Source of the DNA: Acidobacteriota bacterium
Lineage (GTDB): Bacteria; Acidobacteriota; Terriglobia; Bryobacterales; Bryobacteraceae
Direction of reading: 5' to 3'
Assembly (NCBI GenBank): GCA_026394055.1
Contig: JAPKYZ010000063.1
Location: forward strand, 62,001-126,000
DNA: 64,000 nt
Part shown: positions 32,319 through 41,234 of the stretch, one piece after another
Layout of the letters: each line of letters begins with the position of its first letter
How positions within the stretch are numbered: position 1 is the first letter of the stretch
Made by a program: the position numbers and the translations under genes
Notes under the pieces: model-generated
The model's input: only the letters and a program-made list of their open reading frames with translations
Databases searched by the model: none
Told to the model about the DNA's origin: nothing

Positions 32319-33851
32319 ATGGACCCGCTCCGAGAAGCCCTGCGTACCCATTGGGGCTATTCGGAATTCCGTCCCCGGCAGGAAGAAGTGGTGCGGGCGA
32401 TTCTGGGCGGCCGCGACGTGGCGGTGGTGATGCCGACCGGCGGCGGCAAGTCGCTCTGCTATCAGCTGCCTGCGGTCGTTTCGGGCAAGACGGCGGTGGT
32501 GGTGTCGCCGCTGATCGCGCTGATGGAAGATCAGGTGGCGCAGTTGGGCCAGATGGGCATTCCGGCGGCGGCCATCCACAGCAATAGTGACTGGCCGACG
32601 CAACTGGCCGCGTGGCGAGAGGCCGATGCCGGGCGGTTGCGGCTGCTCTATGTGTCGCCGGAGCGATTAGCGCTCGATAGTGCGGCGGAGCGGTTGCGGC
32701 GCATTCCGCTGGGCTTCTTTGCGATCGACGAGGCGCACTGTATTTCCGAGTGGGGCCACGAGTTCCGGCCTGATTATCGCCGCCTCGGGCAACTGCGGGA
32801 CTGGTTCCCGGATGTGCCGATTGCCGCCTTTACAGCCAGCGCCACGCGGCATGTCCGGGGAGACATCGTCAACGCCCTGGGGCTCGATGATCCGCTGAAA
32901 GTGGTCCGGAGCTTCCACCGCAGCAACCTGCAATATCTGGTCCGCAACGTGGATGAGCCCGCCAAGAAGAAGAGCAAGCGGCTGACGCAATTGCAGGCCA
33001 CACTGCTGGCGACGCTGCGAGATCTCGATGGCGAGAGCGTCATTGTCTACGCCTCAAAGACCGCCGAAGTGGACACGCTGGGCGAATGGTTGACGTCCAA
33101 GGGGATCCCCTCGTGCACCTATCACGGCAAGATGGATTCGGCCACCCGTCAGTTGAACCAGGAACGCTGGATGGCTGATGAAGCTCGGGTGATGGTGGGG
33201 ACGCTGGCGTTCGGGCTGGGCATCAACAAGCCCGCTGTGCGCGCCGTGGTCCATATGGCTTTGCCCAAGTCTGTTGAGCAGTACTACCAGGAAGCGGGCC
33301 GTGCGGGTCGCGATGGCGAGCTGGCCAAGTGCTACCTGCTGTGGCGCAAGCGCGATGTGGCGCTTCTGGTCCACTTCATCAACGAGATCCAGGATCCGGC
33401 GGAGCGTGAGCGGGGCTGGCAGCGCTATCACACCATCAAGCGCTTCGTCGAAGGCCGCCAGTGCCGCCACCGCTTCCTGTGCGAGTACTTTGGCGAAACC
33501 CCGAAGTGGGAGACCTGCGGCGCTTGTGACGTCTGCCTGGGCCTCTCAGAGACTGTGGAAGAGGCCATCGTCGAGGCGGTGGAGGAAACCACCAAGCCCG
33601 CCCGTCCGGTCAAGCCGCGCGTGGCCACTGCTGCTGACTTGGATCAAGACCTATTGGCCAAGCTCCGAAGCTGGCGCACCCGCACGGCCCGCGAAAAGAA
33701 CCTGCCGGCCTACGTGATCTGCCATGACCAAGCGCTCACCGAGCTCTGCCGCCGCCGCCCGGCGTCGCTCGCGGAATTGCTCGAAGTGCCGGGCATTGGT
33801 GTGAAGAAGGCGGAGAAGTATGGGGCGGAGTTGCTGGCGCTGGTGAACTAG
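32319..33851 (+). CDS. recQ: ATP-dependent DNA helicase RecQ, short form lacking the winged-helix RQC domain
   Basis: 510 residues from ATG 32319 (an adjacent GTG at 32316 is possible). 3'-5' DNA helicase of recombination and repair. Motifs in order: FRPRQEEVVRAIL, MPTGGGKSLCYQLPA (Walker A), SPLIALMEDQV, FFAIDEAHCISEWGHEFRPDY (DEAH), AFTASAT, VIVYASKTAEVDTL, GTLAFGLGINKPAVRAVVHMALPKSVEQYYQEAGRAGRDG. A Zn cluster follows (CRHRFLCEYF...CGACDVCLG). After a ~30-residue linker comes a C-terminal HRDC domain (LLEVPGIGVKKAEKYG). The ~100-residue winged helix usually between Zn cluster and HRDC is missing. Confidence 0.93.
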   Translation: MDPLREALRTHWGYSEFRPRQEEVVRAILGGRDVAVVMPTGGGKSLCYQLPAVVSGKTAVVVSPLIALMEDQVAQLGQMGIPAAAIHSNSDWPTQLAAWREADAGRLRLLYVSPERLALDSAAERLRRIPLGFFAIDEAHCISEWGHEFRPDYRRLGQLRDWFPDVPIAAFTASATRHVRGDIVNALGLDDPLKVVRSFHRSNLQYLVRNVDEPAKKKSKRLTQLQATLLATLRDLDGESVIVYASKTAEVDTLGEWLTSKGIPSCTYHGKMDSATRQLNQERWMADEARVMVGTLAFGLGINKPAVRAVVHMALPKSVEQYYQEAGRAGRDGELAKCYLLWRKRDVALLVHFINEIQDPAERERGWQRYHTIKRFVEGRQCRHRFLCEYFGETPKWETCGACDVCLGLSETVEEAIVEAVEETTKPARPVKPRVATAADLDQDLLAKLRSWRTRTAREKNLPAYVICHDQALTELCRRRPASLAELLEVPGIGVKKAEKYGAELLALVN

Positions 33852-33894
33852 GTTGGCGCTTGAAGTGGGTCTAGTGTCGAGCAACAATAGAGGC

Positions 33895-34551
33895 ATGCCA
33901 ACCGAAGAAATGATCGGCCCTGGGCCTGCAACGGTGAGGGCTTGGTTTGACACGTTCTTTCGTGATTTGTTGTCAGCCCTCACGCGGGAGCGAAGACTTT
34001 TACAGGCGGAGAATTGGACTTGGCAAGCCAAGCCCCAGAAACTGGTGATGATCCGGCCCCTCGGCCAGTACACCGATCACGAGTATTGGCCAAACTTTGA
34101 TCAGTTTAAGCGACTGAATCAGAATTTTATTCCGTTGATGGAGGACCACGACAGGTCGGTTGAGGAGCTGACCCACTGTTGCGCGGACTATCGTTCAGCA
34201 CTCGCCTCATGCCCTGAGTGGGCCCAACTGCGCGAACAGATTCTCATGAATCTGACCTACAATTCCATTTCAATCGACACCGATGAACTAGAAGACTCAC
34301 TACTCGACTTGGTTGTCAATAATTCGCCCGAGCTATTGCCCGGCTTTCCAATTGCCCCTGCTTGGAATCCGAATCGAGAACGACTGTTGAAGCTTCGGGA
34401 GACGCCGAGTGTCAGTTCCGCTTACCGCCTTGCGCAGGCGGCGGCTCTTCAGCTTCGGGGTGCTACGGGGCGCTGCATGGACTTTCTCGAGCAATCCCGC
34501 GAAGGGCTTTCACTTAAGCTGGATGTTCCTATTGCCCTCCCTTCTCGTTAG
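33895..34551 (+). CDS. Hypothetical protein, first gene of an AT-richer two-gene module
   Basis: 218 residues from ATG 33895. Not recognised. Mostly helical and soluble, with VRAWFDTFFRDLLSALTRERRLLQAENWTWQAKPQKLVMIRPL and LTHCCADYRSALASCPEWAQLREQILMNLTYNSI. No signal or membrane segment. The base composition is visibly richer in A/T than the surrounding genes. The next gene, a PIN-like nuclease, begins six bases after its stop, so the two are very likely one unit in which this protein may be the partner or regulator. Confidence 0.6.
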   Translation: MPTEEMIGPGPATVRAWFDTFFRDLLSALTRERRLLQAENWTWQAKPQKLVMIRPLGQYTDHEYWPNFDQFKRLNQNFIPLMEDHDRSVEELTHCCADYRSALASCPEWAQLREQILMNLTYNSISIDTDELEDSLLDLVVNNSPELLPGFPIAPAWNPNRERLLKLRETPSVSSAYRLAQAAALQLRGATGRCMDFLEQSREGLSLKLDVPIALPSR

Positions 34552-34557
34552 ATTCTT

Positions 34558-35082
34558 GTGCCGACGCTGACCAGAATCGCTATTGACGCGAACATTCTCC
34601 CAATACTGTTTCTCATAGACCGACTACCGGACTTGCAGTTGGATCCAATTCGGTTTGAGCAGCGGTTGAATCGTATTCGGGGCGGAAAACACATTGCACT
34701 TGATTCATTCCGGCGACTCTGGAGCTGCTTCCTACTGGCGCAGCATCGCTTGATCACCGTCGGATGCTTGGTAGAGGCAGACAACCTTCTCGAGACCAGG
34801 GTCTGGGACCAAAAGGAAGTCTACGTAGAGCGGAAACGATTGGAGCAGTTCGTGGTCAAGTATCAGCTATTCGTAGTGGGGCCAAATGGCGACCACGGGT
34901 TCCAACACGCCTCCTTTGCGGAAACATTCCGCAGTGTTGGCTATTCAGATGCCCTTCTTATCTTTGCAGCGCGGGACAACAACTGCGCTGTCTTGAGCGA
35001 CGACCAGCGGCGATTCCCGGACAAGTGCTACGAGCATCGAGTGAAGTGCTATTCGATCGAAACACTCTCGACCGGCGCCTAG
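34558..35082 (+). CDS. PIN-like nuclease domain protein
   Basis: 174 residues from GTG 34558. IAIDANILPILFLID gives the first Asp of a PIN-like fold, and GYSDALLIFAARDNNCAVLSDDQRRFPDKCYE near the C-terminus gives the later acidic cluster and the usual GYSDAL helix. The central part (DSFRRLWSCFLLAQHRLITVGCLVEADNLLE) is unusual for short VapC proteins and makes it longer than typical. With the preceding gene it forms a six-base-spaced pair of atypical composition, consistent with a mobile toxin-antitoxin or defence-like unit. Its last four bases overlap the convergent lipoprotein gene. Confidence 0.6.
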   Translation: MPTLTRIAIDANILPILFLIDRLPDLQLDPIRFEQRLNRIRGGKHIALDSFRRLWSCFLLAQHRLITVGCLVEADNLLETRVWDQKEVYVERKRLEQFVVKYQLFVVGPNGDHGFQHASFAETFRSVGYSDALLIFAARDNNCAVLSDDQRRFPDKCYEHRVKCYSIETLSTGA

Positions 35083-36017
35083 CGCTTCGCCTCCGTCACC
35101 GTCACCGGAGCCGCCAAGCGGAAGCTCAGTAGCGACTCGGCGGGGATGACGGCGGCGTCGCCCTTGGTGACGAGCACGGCGCCCGTTCCTCCCGCGGCGC
35201 CCGCGCCGGCGCCAATCGCGGCACCGCGTCCGCCACCGGCGATGGCCCCAATCGCGGCTCCGATGCCGGACATCACGCCTACCTTGAGCGCATCCTTCTT
35301 CACGCTGCTCTGAGCTTCGCGTGATTCGCTGTCGGTGCGGATGGAGATGGTGCGGCCGTCGGCGGTGGTGATCCGCCGCAGTGCGACCGTGATGGACGCT
35401 TTGCCTTTTACGCGGCCACCGTCCTCGGCTTCAGTGATGACGCCTTCCACCTGGGCCCCTTTGTCGGCCACGATGTAGCCATCCACCTCCAGCGGAGCGG
35501 CCAGAGAGGCTTCAAACGTGCCGCCGGTGGAGCTGGTCTTGGTGGAAAGCGCAGAGGTGGTGCGCACCTTGATGGCGGTGCCGGCTTCGAGCGTGTGGGT
35601 CTTGGGCGGCTCGGCTAAGCGGCGGGCCTCCTCGGCCTTGGCTTCCGCGGCGAGCGCGGTCTTCTTGGCGGAATCGGCGACGGACGCATTCTGCTCGACG
35701 GCGGCGTTGGTGTCTTTCATCGCCTTGGCCGCGCTGGCCAGGTTGTCGGCGGAGCGCTTCACGTCTTCCTTGGCCTTGGCGAGTGCCTGGGACGCCGCCT
35801 TCTTGGCCGCTACGGCTTCCTGTTTGGCCGTCTGGGCCGTCTCCGCGGCGGACTCGACCTTCTCACCGGCCGCCTTTTGGGCCACTTCCAGAGCCTTGGT
35901 GGCTTCTTCTAATTTGGCCTGCGCTTCGGCCAGCTTGCGTTCACTCTCTGCCTGCGGGCTCCGGCCGCAGCCCGCCAGCAAGGTACAGATCAATCCAATG
36001 GTGAATAAGGTCTTCAT
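35079..36017 (-). CDS. Lipoprotein with coiled coil and glycine zipper
   Basis: 312 residues from ATG 36017. Lipobox LLAGC after a hydrophobic signal (KTLFTIGLICTLLAGC), so lipid-anchored. Residues ~25-130 are a long Ala/Lys/Glu heptad region (AEAQAKLEEATKALEVAQKAA), a coiled coil. Then comes a beta-rich domain (HTLEAGTAIKVRTTSALSTKTSSTGGTFEASL, GAQVEGVITEAEDGGRVKGKASITVAL) and a glycine-zipper stretch (GIGAAIGAIAGGG, AAIGAGAGAAGG) before the end. An envelope-structural or outer-membrane-integrity role is plausible by analogy with other glycine-zipper proteins; no enzyme motif is seen. Confidence 0.75.
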   Translation of the reverse strand: MKTLFTIGLICTLLAGCGRSPQAESERKLAEAQAKLEEATKALEVAQKAAGEKVESAAETAQTAKQEAVAAKKAASQALAKAKEDVKRSADNLASAAKAMKDTNAAVEQNASVADSAKKTALAAEAKAEEARRLAEPPKTHTLEAGTAIKVRTTSALSTKTSSTGGTFEASLAAPLEVDGYIVADKGAQVEGVITEAEDGGRVKGKASITVALRRITTADGRTISIRTDSESREAQSSVKKDALKVGVMSGIGAAIGAIAGGGRGAAIGAGAGAAGGTGAVLVTKGDAAVIPAESLLSFRLAAPVTVTEAKR

Positions 36018-36133
36018 CACAAACACTCCTCCGGACAATGACACTGCTGACAACTACACTACGCCTCTTGTTGAGGGCGCTGCTGCACATCGAGATGATG
36101 GGCCTGTGCTTGTTCCGACGCGGTACGGCCGGG

Positions 36134-37474
36134 TCAGGTTTCTTCCGCGTGTTTCGGCGAGGGAGGAGCCGCGTTCCCCGGGGACCTCGCGAACCGGCTC
36201 TGGACCGCCCGCAGCAGCCCGCCCAGCACCAGCAGCACCAGCAGCCACCGGCCGCACGAGGCCAGCAGTGCAGCGTCCCAGACGGGCCAATGCAGCGGGA
36301 ACTGGCGGAACTTCTCCCACCGCTCCAGCAGCCAGTGCCACCCGGTGTGGGCGGCCAGTACGCCGGCGATGGTGGCCGTCATGCGCTCGGCCTGCGTCCA
36401 CCGGACCAGCAAGCGAAAGCAGGCGACCAGAACGATCAGCACGGCCAGTTGACCCATCTCGACACCCACGTTGAACGACAGCAGCGACGCCAGCAAGTGG
36501 GAACCGGCAAATTGCAGATTCTCGCGCAAGCCAAAGGAGAAGCCGAAGCCGTGCACTAAGCCGAAGCCAAAGGTGATCAACCAACGCTCCTGAGTGGGGG
36601 CGGGGCGGATTAGGTTCTCGATGGCGAGATAGACGATGGAGAGCGCGATCAACACTTCAATCAGTGGCGGAAACCACAACGCGTCCGGGCCTAGGTTGTA
36701 GGCGGCAGCCAGTAGCGTCACAGAATGGGCGACGGTGAAGGCCGTCACCACCGGTACGAGATCCCAGAAGCGCCGCACTGGGATGACCAGGCAGACCAGG
36801 AACAGCAGATGGTCGGTGCCTTCCAGGATGTGCTCCGTGCCCATGACGACAAAGCGCCACGAGGCTTGCAGCCAACTGGGGTCCAGTGCGACCAGGCCGG
36901 GATCGCCGGTGAACTCAAACGGCCGCACGCCGCCATCCGGTGGCATAAAGCGCAGCACGGTCACCACGCGCTGGCCCAGATGCGAGAGCTTGGAGTGGAC
37001 GGAGAAACGGGCGTGGTCCGATTGAATGGGCGCTTCAAACAGCACATCGAGCAGTGCTTGATTGATCACCACGTTCACTTGCTCGTCCAGGGGCGGCGAG
37101 TTCAAGTTCTCCAGCGCCTTGTCGTAGGAGCCGAAGGAGCGGTCTGATTCGAGCGCGACGCGTGTCTTCACGGCTCGCAGGCCTTTGATCGGAAGATCGT
37201 TCTCGTAGAGGTCCACTGCCCCGGCGATCCACTGCTGGGCGGCGTCCTCAAGCAACGGCGCGGCGCGCGCGACATCCAGATAGCCCGGCCCGCGCTGCGG
37301 AAACACAAAGTCCCGCATCGAATGGAGAGGCACCCGCACCAGCAAATAGATCCGGCCACCCACTGGCTTGACGAACGCCTGCACGGCCACAGCATTGGGG
37401 ATATCGTGGCCCTGCAGCGCGGCTCCGCTGGCCAGCGCGATAACGGTCACCAAGAGACGTTGAATTTTGGTCAA
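36134..37474 (-). CDS. HupE/UreJ-type membrane protein
   Basis: 446 residues. Signal peptide (RLLVTVIALASGAALQGHDIP), an extracytoplasmic N-domain of ~200 residues, then about six membrane segments starting with MGTEHILEGTDHLLFLVCLVIPV, the His/Asp-rich signature of the HupE/UreJ_2 family, followed by TAFTVAHSVTLLAAAY and FGFGLVHGFGFSFGL. Family members are linked to nickel or cobalt handling or electron transfer, but most, including this one, are uncharacterised. It is divergent from the NHL gene with a 43-base gap. Confidence 0.8.
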   Translation of the reverse strand: MTKIQRLLVTVIALASGAALQGHDIPNAVAVQAFVKPVGGRIYLLVRVPLHSMRDFVFPQRGPGYLDVARAAPLLEDAAQQWIAGAVDLYENDLPIKGLRAVKTRVALESDRSFGSYDKALENLNSPPLDEQVNVVINQALLDVLFEAPIQSDHARFSVHSKLSHLGQRVVTVLRFMPPDGGVRPFEFTGDPGLVALDPSWLQASWRFVVMGTEHILEGTDHLLFLVCLVIPVRRFWDLVPVVTAFTVAHSVTLLAAAYNLGPDALWFPPLIEVLIALSIVYLAIENLIRPAPTQERWLITFGFGLVHGFGFSFGLRENLQFAGSHLLASLLSFNVGVEMGQLAVLIVLVACFRLLVRWTQAERMTATIAGVLAAHTGWHWLLERWEKFRQFPLHWPVWDAALLASCGRWLLVLLVLGGLLRAVQSRFARSPGNAAPPSPKHAEET

Positions 37475-37517
37475 GCCTGTATGTTAATGTAGTTTCCCGA
37501 AACGGAGTGTGACCCCG

Positions 37518-38780
37518 ATGATTCGTCAACACCGCAAGCTGGTGCTCTATGTCGTGACGCTGGCCGCCGTAGCGGGCGGTACCTGGATGCTGGAACGCCG
37601 GGCCGCCGTCGAAGCCGCGGGACCCGTGGCGCCGCGCTTTGAAGTGGACCCGATGTGGCCCAAGCCGCTGCCGAATCACTGGCTGATGGGCTCCGTGATT
37701 GGCGTCAGCGTGGATGCCAAGGATCACATCTGGGTGATTCATCGTGGGGCATCGCTGGAGCGAATGGAAACTTATGCCGCGGCTAAGCCGCCGGCCGCTC
37801 TCTGTTGTTCACCTGCGCCGCCCGTGCTGGAGTTCGATCAGGCCGGCAATCTGTTGAGCCACTGGGGCGGCCCGGGCGCGGGTTATGAGTGGCCTGATTC
37901 CAACCACGGCATCACGGTGGACTACAAGGGCAATGTCTGGATTGGCGGCAACGGCCGCGGGACGGATCCGAAGGCCAAGGCGGCGGATGCGAATCCGGCG
38001 TCCGGCGGCGGCTACAACGCGGGCCTGGGTTACTACCACGACAACATGATCTTGAAGTTCAGCCGCGACGGGAAGTTCCTGATGCAGATCGGCAAGGCGG
38101 CGCAGAGCAAGGGCAGCAACGACGTGGAGAACGTCAAGGGCGCAGCCAAGATGTTTGTTGATGCCAAGACCAACGAACTGATTGTGGCCGATGGCTACGG
38201 TAACAAACGCGTCATCGTCTATGATGCCGATTCCGGTAAGTATAAGCGCCACTGGGGTGCCTATGGCAACAAGCCCGACGACGGCAACCTGGGCCGCTAT
38301 GACCCGGCGGCGCCGCCCGCCAAACAGTTCCGGAGCCCGGTGCACTGCGCCGAACTGTCAAACGACGGAATGATCTATGTCTGCGACCGGCCGAACGATC
38401 GCATCCAGGTGTTCAAGCAGGATGGCACCTACGTCAAGGAAGGCTTCGTGGAGAAGAACACGTTGGGTGATGGCTCCACGTTTGATATCGCCTTTTCGAA
38501 GGACCCTCAGCAGAAGTACCTGTACGTGGCGGATGGCTCCAACCATCGGGTCCATGTACTTCTCCGTGACACGTTGGAAGAGCTGACCAGCTTTGGTGAC
38601 GGAGGCCGCCAGCCCGGCCAGTTCTACGCCGTCCACTCGATCGCGACGGACTCCAAGGGCAATATCTTCACGACCGAAACCTATCGTGGTCAGCGCCTGC
38701 AGCGGTTCGTCTATAAGGGATTGGCTCCGGTGACGAAGAAGGACCAGGGCGTGGTGTGGCCGTCGGTGGCGCTGCGGTAG
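37518..38780 (+). CDS. Secreted six-bladed beta-propeller (NHL-type) protein
   Basis: 420 residues from ATG 37518 (GGAG ten bases upstream; a GTG at 37509 is too close to it). A signal anchor (KLVLYVVTLAAVAGGTWML) precedes NHL-like repeats: GVSVDAKDHIWVIHRG, GITVDYKGNVWIGGNG, MFVDAKTNELIVADGYGNKRVIVYDADSGKY, MIYVCDRPNDRIQVFKQDGTYV, YLYVADGSNHRVHVLL and SIATDSKGNIFTTETYRGQRLQRF. The pattern is that of peptidyl-alpha-hydroxyglycine lyase-like and other propellers; the catalytic function cannot be read. Two Cys (CCSPAPP) lie near residue 95. Confidence 0.8.
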   Translation: MIRQHRKLVLYVVTLAAVAGGTWMLERRAAVEAAGPVAPRFEVDPMWPKPLPNHWLMGSVIGVSVDAKDHIWVIHRGASLERMETYAAAKPPAALCCSPAPPVLEFDQAGNLLSHWGGPGAGYEWPDSNHGITVDYKGNVWIGGNGRGTDPKAKAADANPASGGGYNAGLGYYHDNMILKFSRDGKFLMQIGKAAQSKGSNDVENVKGAAKMFVDAKTNELIVADGYGNKRVIVYDADSGKYKRHWGAYGNKPDDGNLGRYDPAAPPAKQFRSPVHCAELSNDGMIYVCDRPNDRIQVFKQDGTYVKEGFVEKNTLGDGSTFDIAFSKDPQQKYLYVADGSNHRVHVLLRDTLEELTSFGDGGRQPGQFYAVHSIATDSKGNIFTTETYRGQRLQRFVYKGLAPVTKKDQGVVWPSVALR

Positions 38781-38795
38781 TCGGTTTTGCGGAAG

Positions 38796-38819
38796 CGGTC
38801 CGCGGCTTACTGCGGACCG
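38796..38819. terminator. Hairpin between convergent genes
   Basis: CGGTCCGC (38796-38803) and GCGGACCG (38812-38819). It overlaps the 3' end of the minus-strand gene and follows the plus-strand NHL gene. T runs are weak, so it is a tentative bidirectional terminator. Confidence 0.35.
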
Positions 38820-39187
38820 GAGAAGGTGCCGTTAAACAGGCTGCGGGCGTTGGCCACGACAAATTCCAGTGCTCGGCGGGCGAAGTCCGCGGCTAGCTGC
38901 ACGGTCCGCATAAAGTCATCCCGGAACTCCGGTCCGCCAAAGGCAAAGCCAAAGGCCGTCCACATGACGAAGGCCAACCACGCCAGCCAGACCAGTCCGG
39001 AAAAGGCCCGCCATAGGAGCGGCCGCTGGGCGCGCAGGGCCCGCCGTTGAGCTTTCCAGGCGGCGCGTTCGGCCTTCCAGGCTGCTCGCTGAGCCTTCCA
39101 GGCCAGCCTTTCCGCCGCATGGGCGCCGAGCACTCCGGCGCCAAAGGCACCCGTTCGGGATCCAAACAGTAGGTGGGCAAATCGCAT
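38807..39187 (-). CDS. Small membrane protein with WKAQR-type repeats
   Basis: 126 residues. A basic Trp/Ala/Arg repeat (AWKAQR, AAWKAER, AAWKAQR, RALRAQR) at residues ~29-56 is followed by one hydrophobic segment (LLWRAFSGLVWLAWLAFVMWTAFGFAFG) and an amphipathic tail. The repeat looks like an amphipathic helix lying on the inner face of the membrane. No family is recognised. Confidence 0.6.
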   Translation of the reverse strand: MRFAHLLFGSRTGAFGAGVLGAHAAERLAWKAQRAAWKAERAAWKAQRRALRAQRPLLWRAFSGLVWLAWLAFVMWTAFGFAFGGPEFRDDFMRTVQLAADFARRALEFVVANARSLFNGTFSGPQ

Positions 39188-39285
39188 GGTGTGTTTGAGC
39201 CTTTCCCTTACGACATCTTACGCGAAGGTTGTCCGGAATGTTCCCGGGGTTGAAATATTTTCTTCGTTACAAAACAAGGCTTCAC

Positions 39286-39317
39286 GAAAAAGGCCCGGGA
39301 GCGATGCTCACGGGCCT
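39286..39317 (-). terminator. Intrinsic terminator of the secreted-protein gene
   Basis: On the minus strand AGGCCCG-T-GAGC / GCTC-C-CGGGCCT with a three-base loop, followed by TTTTTC. It lies 25 bases after the stop of the gene at 39342-39824. Confidence 0.8.
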
Positions 39318-39341
39318 CGATCGAAACTAGTGCGTAGGCGG

Positions 39342-39824
39342 TTACTGCTTTTCGAGAACCTGCTTCATCTCCATCTCGCCCATGGGTGAGACCATCTTGC
39401 GGACGATGGTGAGAACTTTCTTGTCTTCCGAGAGGGTCCACTTATCGGTCTGGCTCATTTCGCCCTGGCTAAAGGCCATGTTGGTGTTTACGGCCAGAGC
39501 ATCCTTGTCCCACTTGGCCGTGGACTTGATGGTGACTTCGCCATTGGGCGTTTCGCGCTTCATGACGCTTTCTTTGCCGTCGGTGGTGAGCTTGTTTTCC
39601 TGCGCGCGGCCACCCATGCCCGGTTGAGCGATGGTGAGGGAAGGGTCCTCATGCGAGATTTTGACAATGAAGGTTTCCGGCATACGGTCCGCCATGGGGC
39701 CAAGTTCGCTTTTGGCCTTGTTGAGCTTCCATTCGCCGGTGAAGTTGGGCTTGTCCGCGGCAAACAGAGCCGCGCTGGTCAGGGCCAGGGCAGCGATAAC
39801 CGCCCGGCGCGTGAATGACATCAT
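39342..39824 (-). CDS. Small secreted protein of unknown function
   Basis: 160 residues from ATG 39824 (an adjacent ATG at 39821 is equivalent). Signal peptide (FTRRAVIAALALTSAALFAAD). The mature part is beta-rich: KPNFTGEWKLNKAKSELGPMADRMPETFIVKISHEDPSLTI, TTDGKESVMKRETPNGEVTIKSTAKWDKDALAVNT, WTLSEDKKVLTIVRKM. This FTG.W.LN...S pattern is common in Acidobacteria as a lipocalin-like secreted domain; its function is unknown. It is followed by a strong terminator, so it is a single-gene unit. Confidence 0.75.
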   Translation of the reverse strand: MMSFTRRAVIAALALTSAALFAADKPNFTGEWKLNKAKSELGPMADRMPETFIVKISHEDPSLTIAQPGMGGRAQENKLTTDGKESVMKRETPNGEVTIKSTAKWDKDALAVNTNMAFSQGEMSQTDKWTLSEDKKVLTIVRKMVSPMGEMEMKQVLEKQ

Positions 39825-39989
39825 GCCCGCAGGATAGCACCGGATCCGTGCCTCACAACTTAAGAAATGTTTACCACCCGCGCCGCGGCGCAGTTCGCCC
39901 CAGCTTGCCGCGGGCGGTGACGGGCGCCACCGGAGGCATCCAGGAAGGGTAGCGAGAAATTGTACGCTCCAAAACATTACCCTGTAAGA

Positions 39990-41234
39990 ATGACTCGACG
40001 GGATTTTATGCTGGCCACGGGCGCCGGCATTATTGTGGCGGCTCCGGCCTCGGACGACGGCATCTGGGTGAAGATGGGCGAAGTGACGCCCACCACGGCC
40101 GTTATTTGGATCCGGAGCAAGCGGCCCGTCCGGGTGGTGATGGGCAACCAGCGGCCGCCGTGGCGCCGGGGTCTCGAGTCTAACGACTTCACGGTGCGCT
40201 GGGTGTTGACACGGCTGACCCCGGGCCGGGAGGTCCGCATCCGCGTGGAAGGGAAGCGGCAAGCGCCGGTGGAAGCCCATTTCCGGACGGCGCCGCTGGC
40301 CAGCGAACCGGCCGATGCTCTGTTCACGATGCTCTCCTGCCAGATGTACAAGGATCGTGATGACCCGGCGCGTGGCTTTAAGATCTACGACGCCATTCGG
40401 GCCTTGTCCCCGGCGGCCCTATTCTCTTGTGGCGACAACGTCTACTACGACAACGAAGAGCCCGTGGTGACGTCGGTGGAGCTGGCACGCTTGCACTGGC
40501 ACCGCATGTACACGCTGCCCTCGATTGCGGACTGCTTGCGCTCCGTGCCAGGCTACTGGCAGAAGGACGACCACGACGTCTACGACGACGATTCCTGGCC
40601 GGGCAAGAGTTCGCCCAAGATGGGCGGCTTCACCTTTGCCGAAGGCCAGCGCATCTTCCGGGAGCAGGTGCCGATGCCGGACCCGGCTTATCGCACGGTG
40701 CGCTGGGGCTCGCACGTCGAGTTCTGGCTGCTCGAAGGCCGGGACTACCGGTCGGCTAACACGGCGCCAGATTCGAAATCGAAGTCGATCCTGGGTGCGG
40801 AGCAGAAGGAGTGGCTGCAGACGACGATGGCCGAAAGCAACGCCACCTTCAAGATCGTGATCAGCCCGACGCCGCTGGTGGGGCCGGATCGCAAGACCAA
40901 GAACGACAGCTACGCCAATGCGGCGTTTGCGACCGAGGGCGCAGAGCTGCGGGCGTGGCTGGCCAAGGCGCTGGGGTCACGCGGCGCGGTGCTGTGTGGT
41001 GACCGGCACTGGCAGTATCATTCGGTGGACCCGAAGACCGGGCTCCAGGAGTTCGGCTGCGGACCCGCGAGCGATGCGCATGCGGCCGGGACACCGGGTG
41101 AGGACAAGACCATGCACCGCTTCCATCGGGTGAAGGGTGGCTTCCTGAAACTACAAGTGACTGCGGGGCGCTTCACGCTGACGCATTGCGACGTGATGGG
41201 CGCCCCGGTCTATTCCGCGGCCTTAACGGCCTGA
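39990..41234 (+). CDS. PhoD-like alkaline phosphatase / phosphodiesterase
   Basis: 414 residues from ATG 39990, which starts a twin-arginine signal (TRRDFMLATGAGIIVAAPA). Calcineurin-like metallophosphoesterase of PhoD type: FTMLSCQMYKDRDDP, LFSCGDNVYYDNEEPV, GYWQKDDHDVYDDDSWPG, WLLEGRDYRS and VLCGDRHWQYHS provide the metal ligands. Export via Tat as a folded, metal-loaded enzyme is known for PhoD. It would release phosphate from organic esters in the periplasm. It converges with, and overlaps by 12 bases, the permease gene. Confidence 0.87.
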   Translation: MTRRDFMLATGAGIIVAAPASDDGIWVKMGEVTPTTAVIWIRSKRPVRVVMGNQRPPWRRGLESNDFTVRWVLTRLTPGREVRIRVEGKRQAPVEAHFRTAPLASEPADALFTMLSCQMYKDRDDPARGFKIYDAIRALSPAALFSCGDNVYYDNEEPVVTSVELARLHWHRMYTLPSIADCLRSVPGYWQKDDHDVYDDDSWPGKSSPKMGGFTFAEGQRIFREQVPMPDPAYRTVRWGSHVEFWLLEGRDYRSANTAPDSKSKSILGAEQKEWLQTTMAESNATFKIVISPTPLVGPDRKTKNDSYANAAFATEGAELRAWLAKALGSRGAVLCGDRHWQYHSVDPKTGLQEFGCGPASDAHAAGTPGEDKTMHRFHRVKGGFLKLQVTAGRFTLTHCDVMGAPVYSAALTA

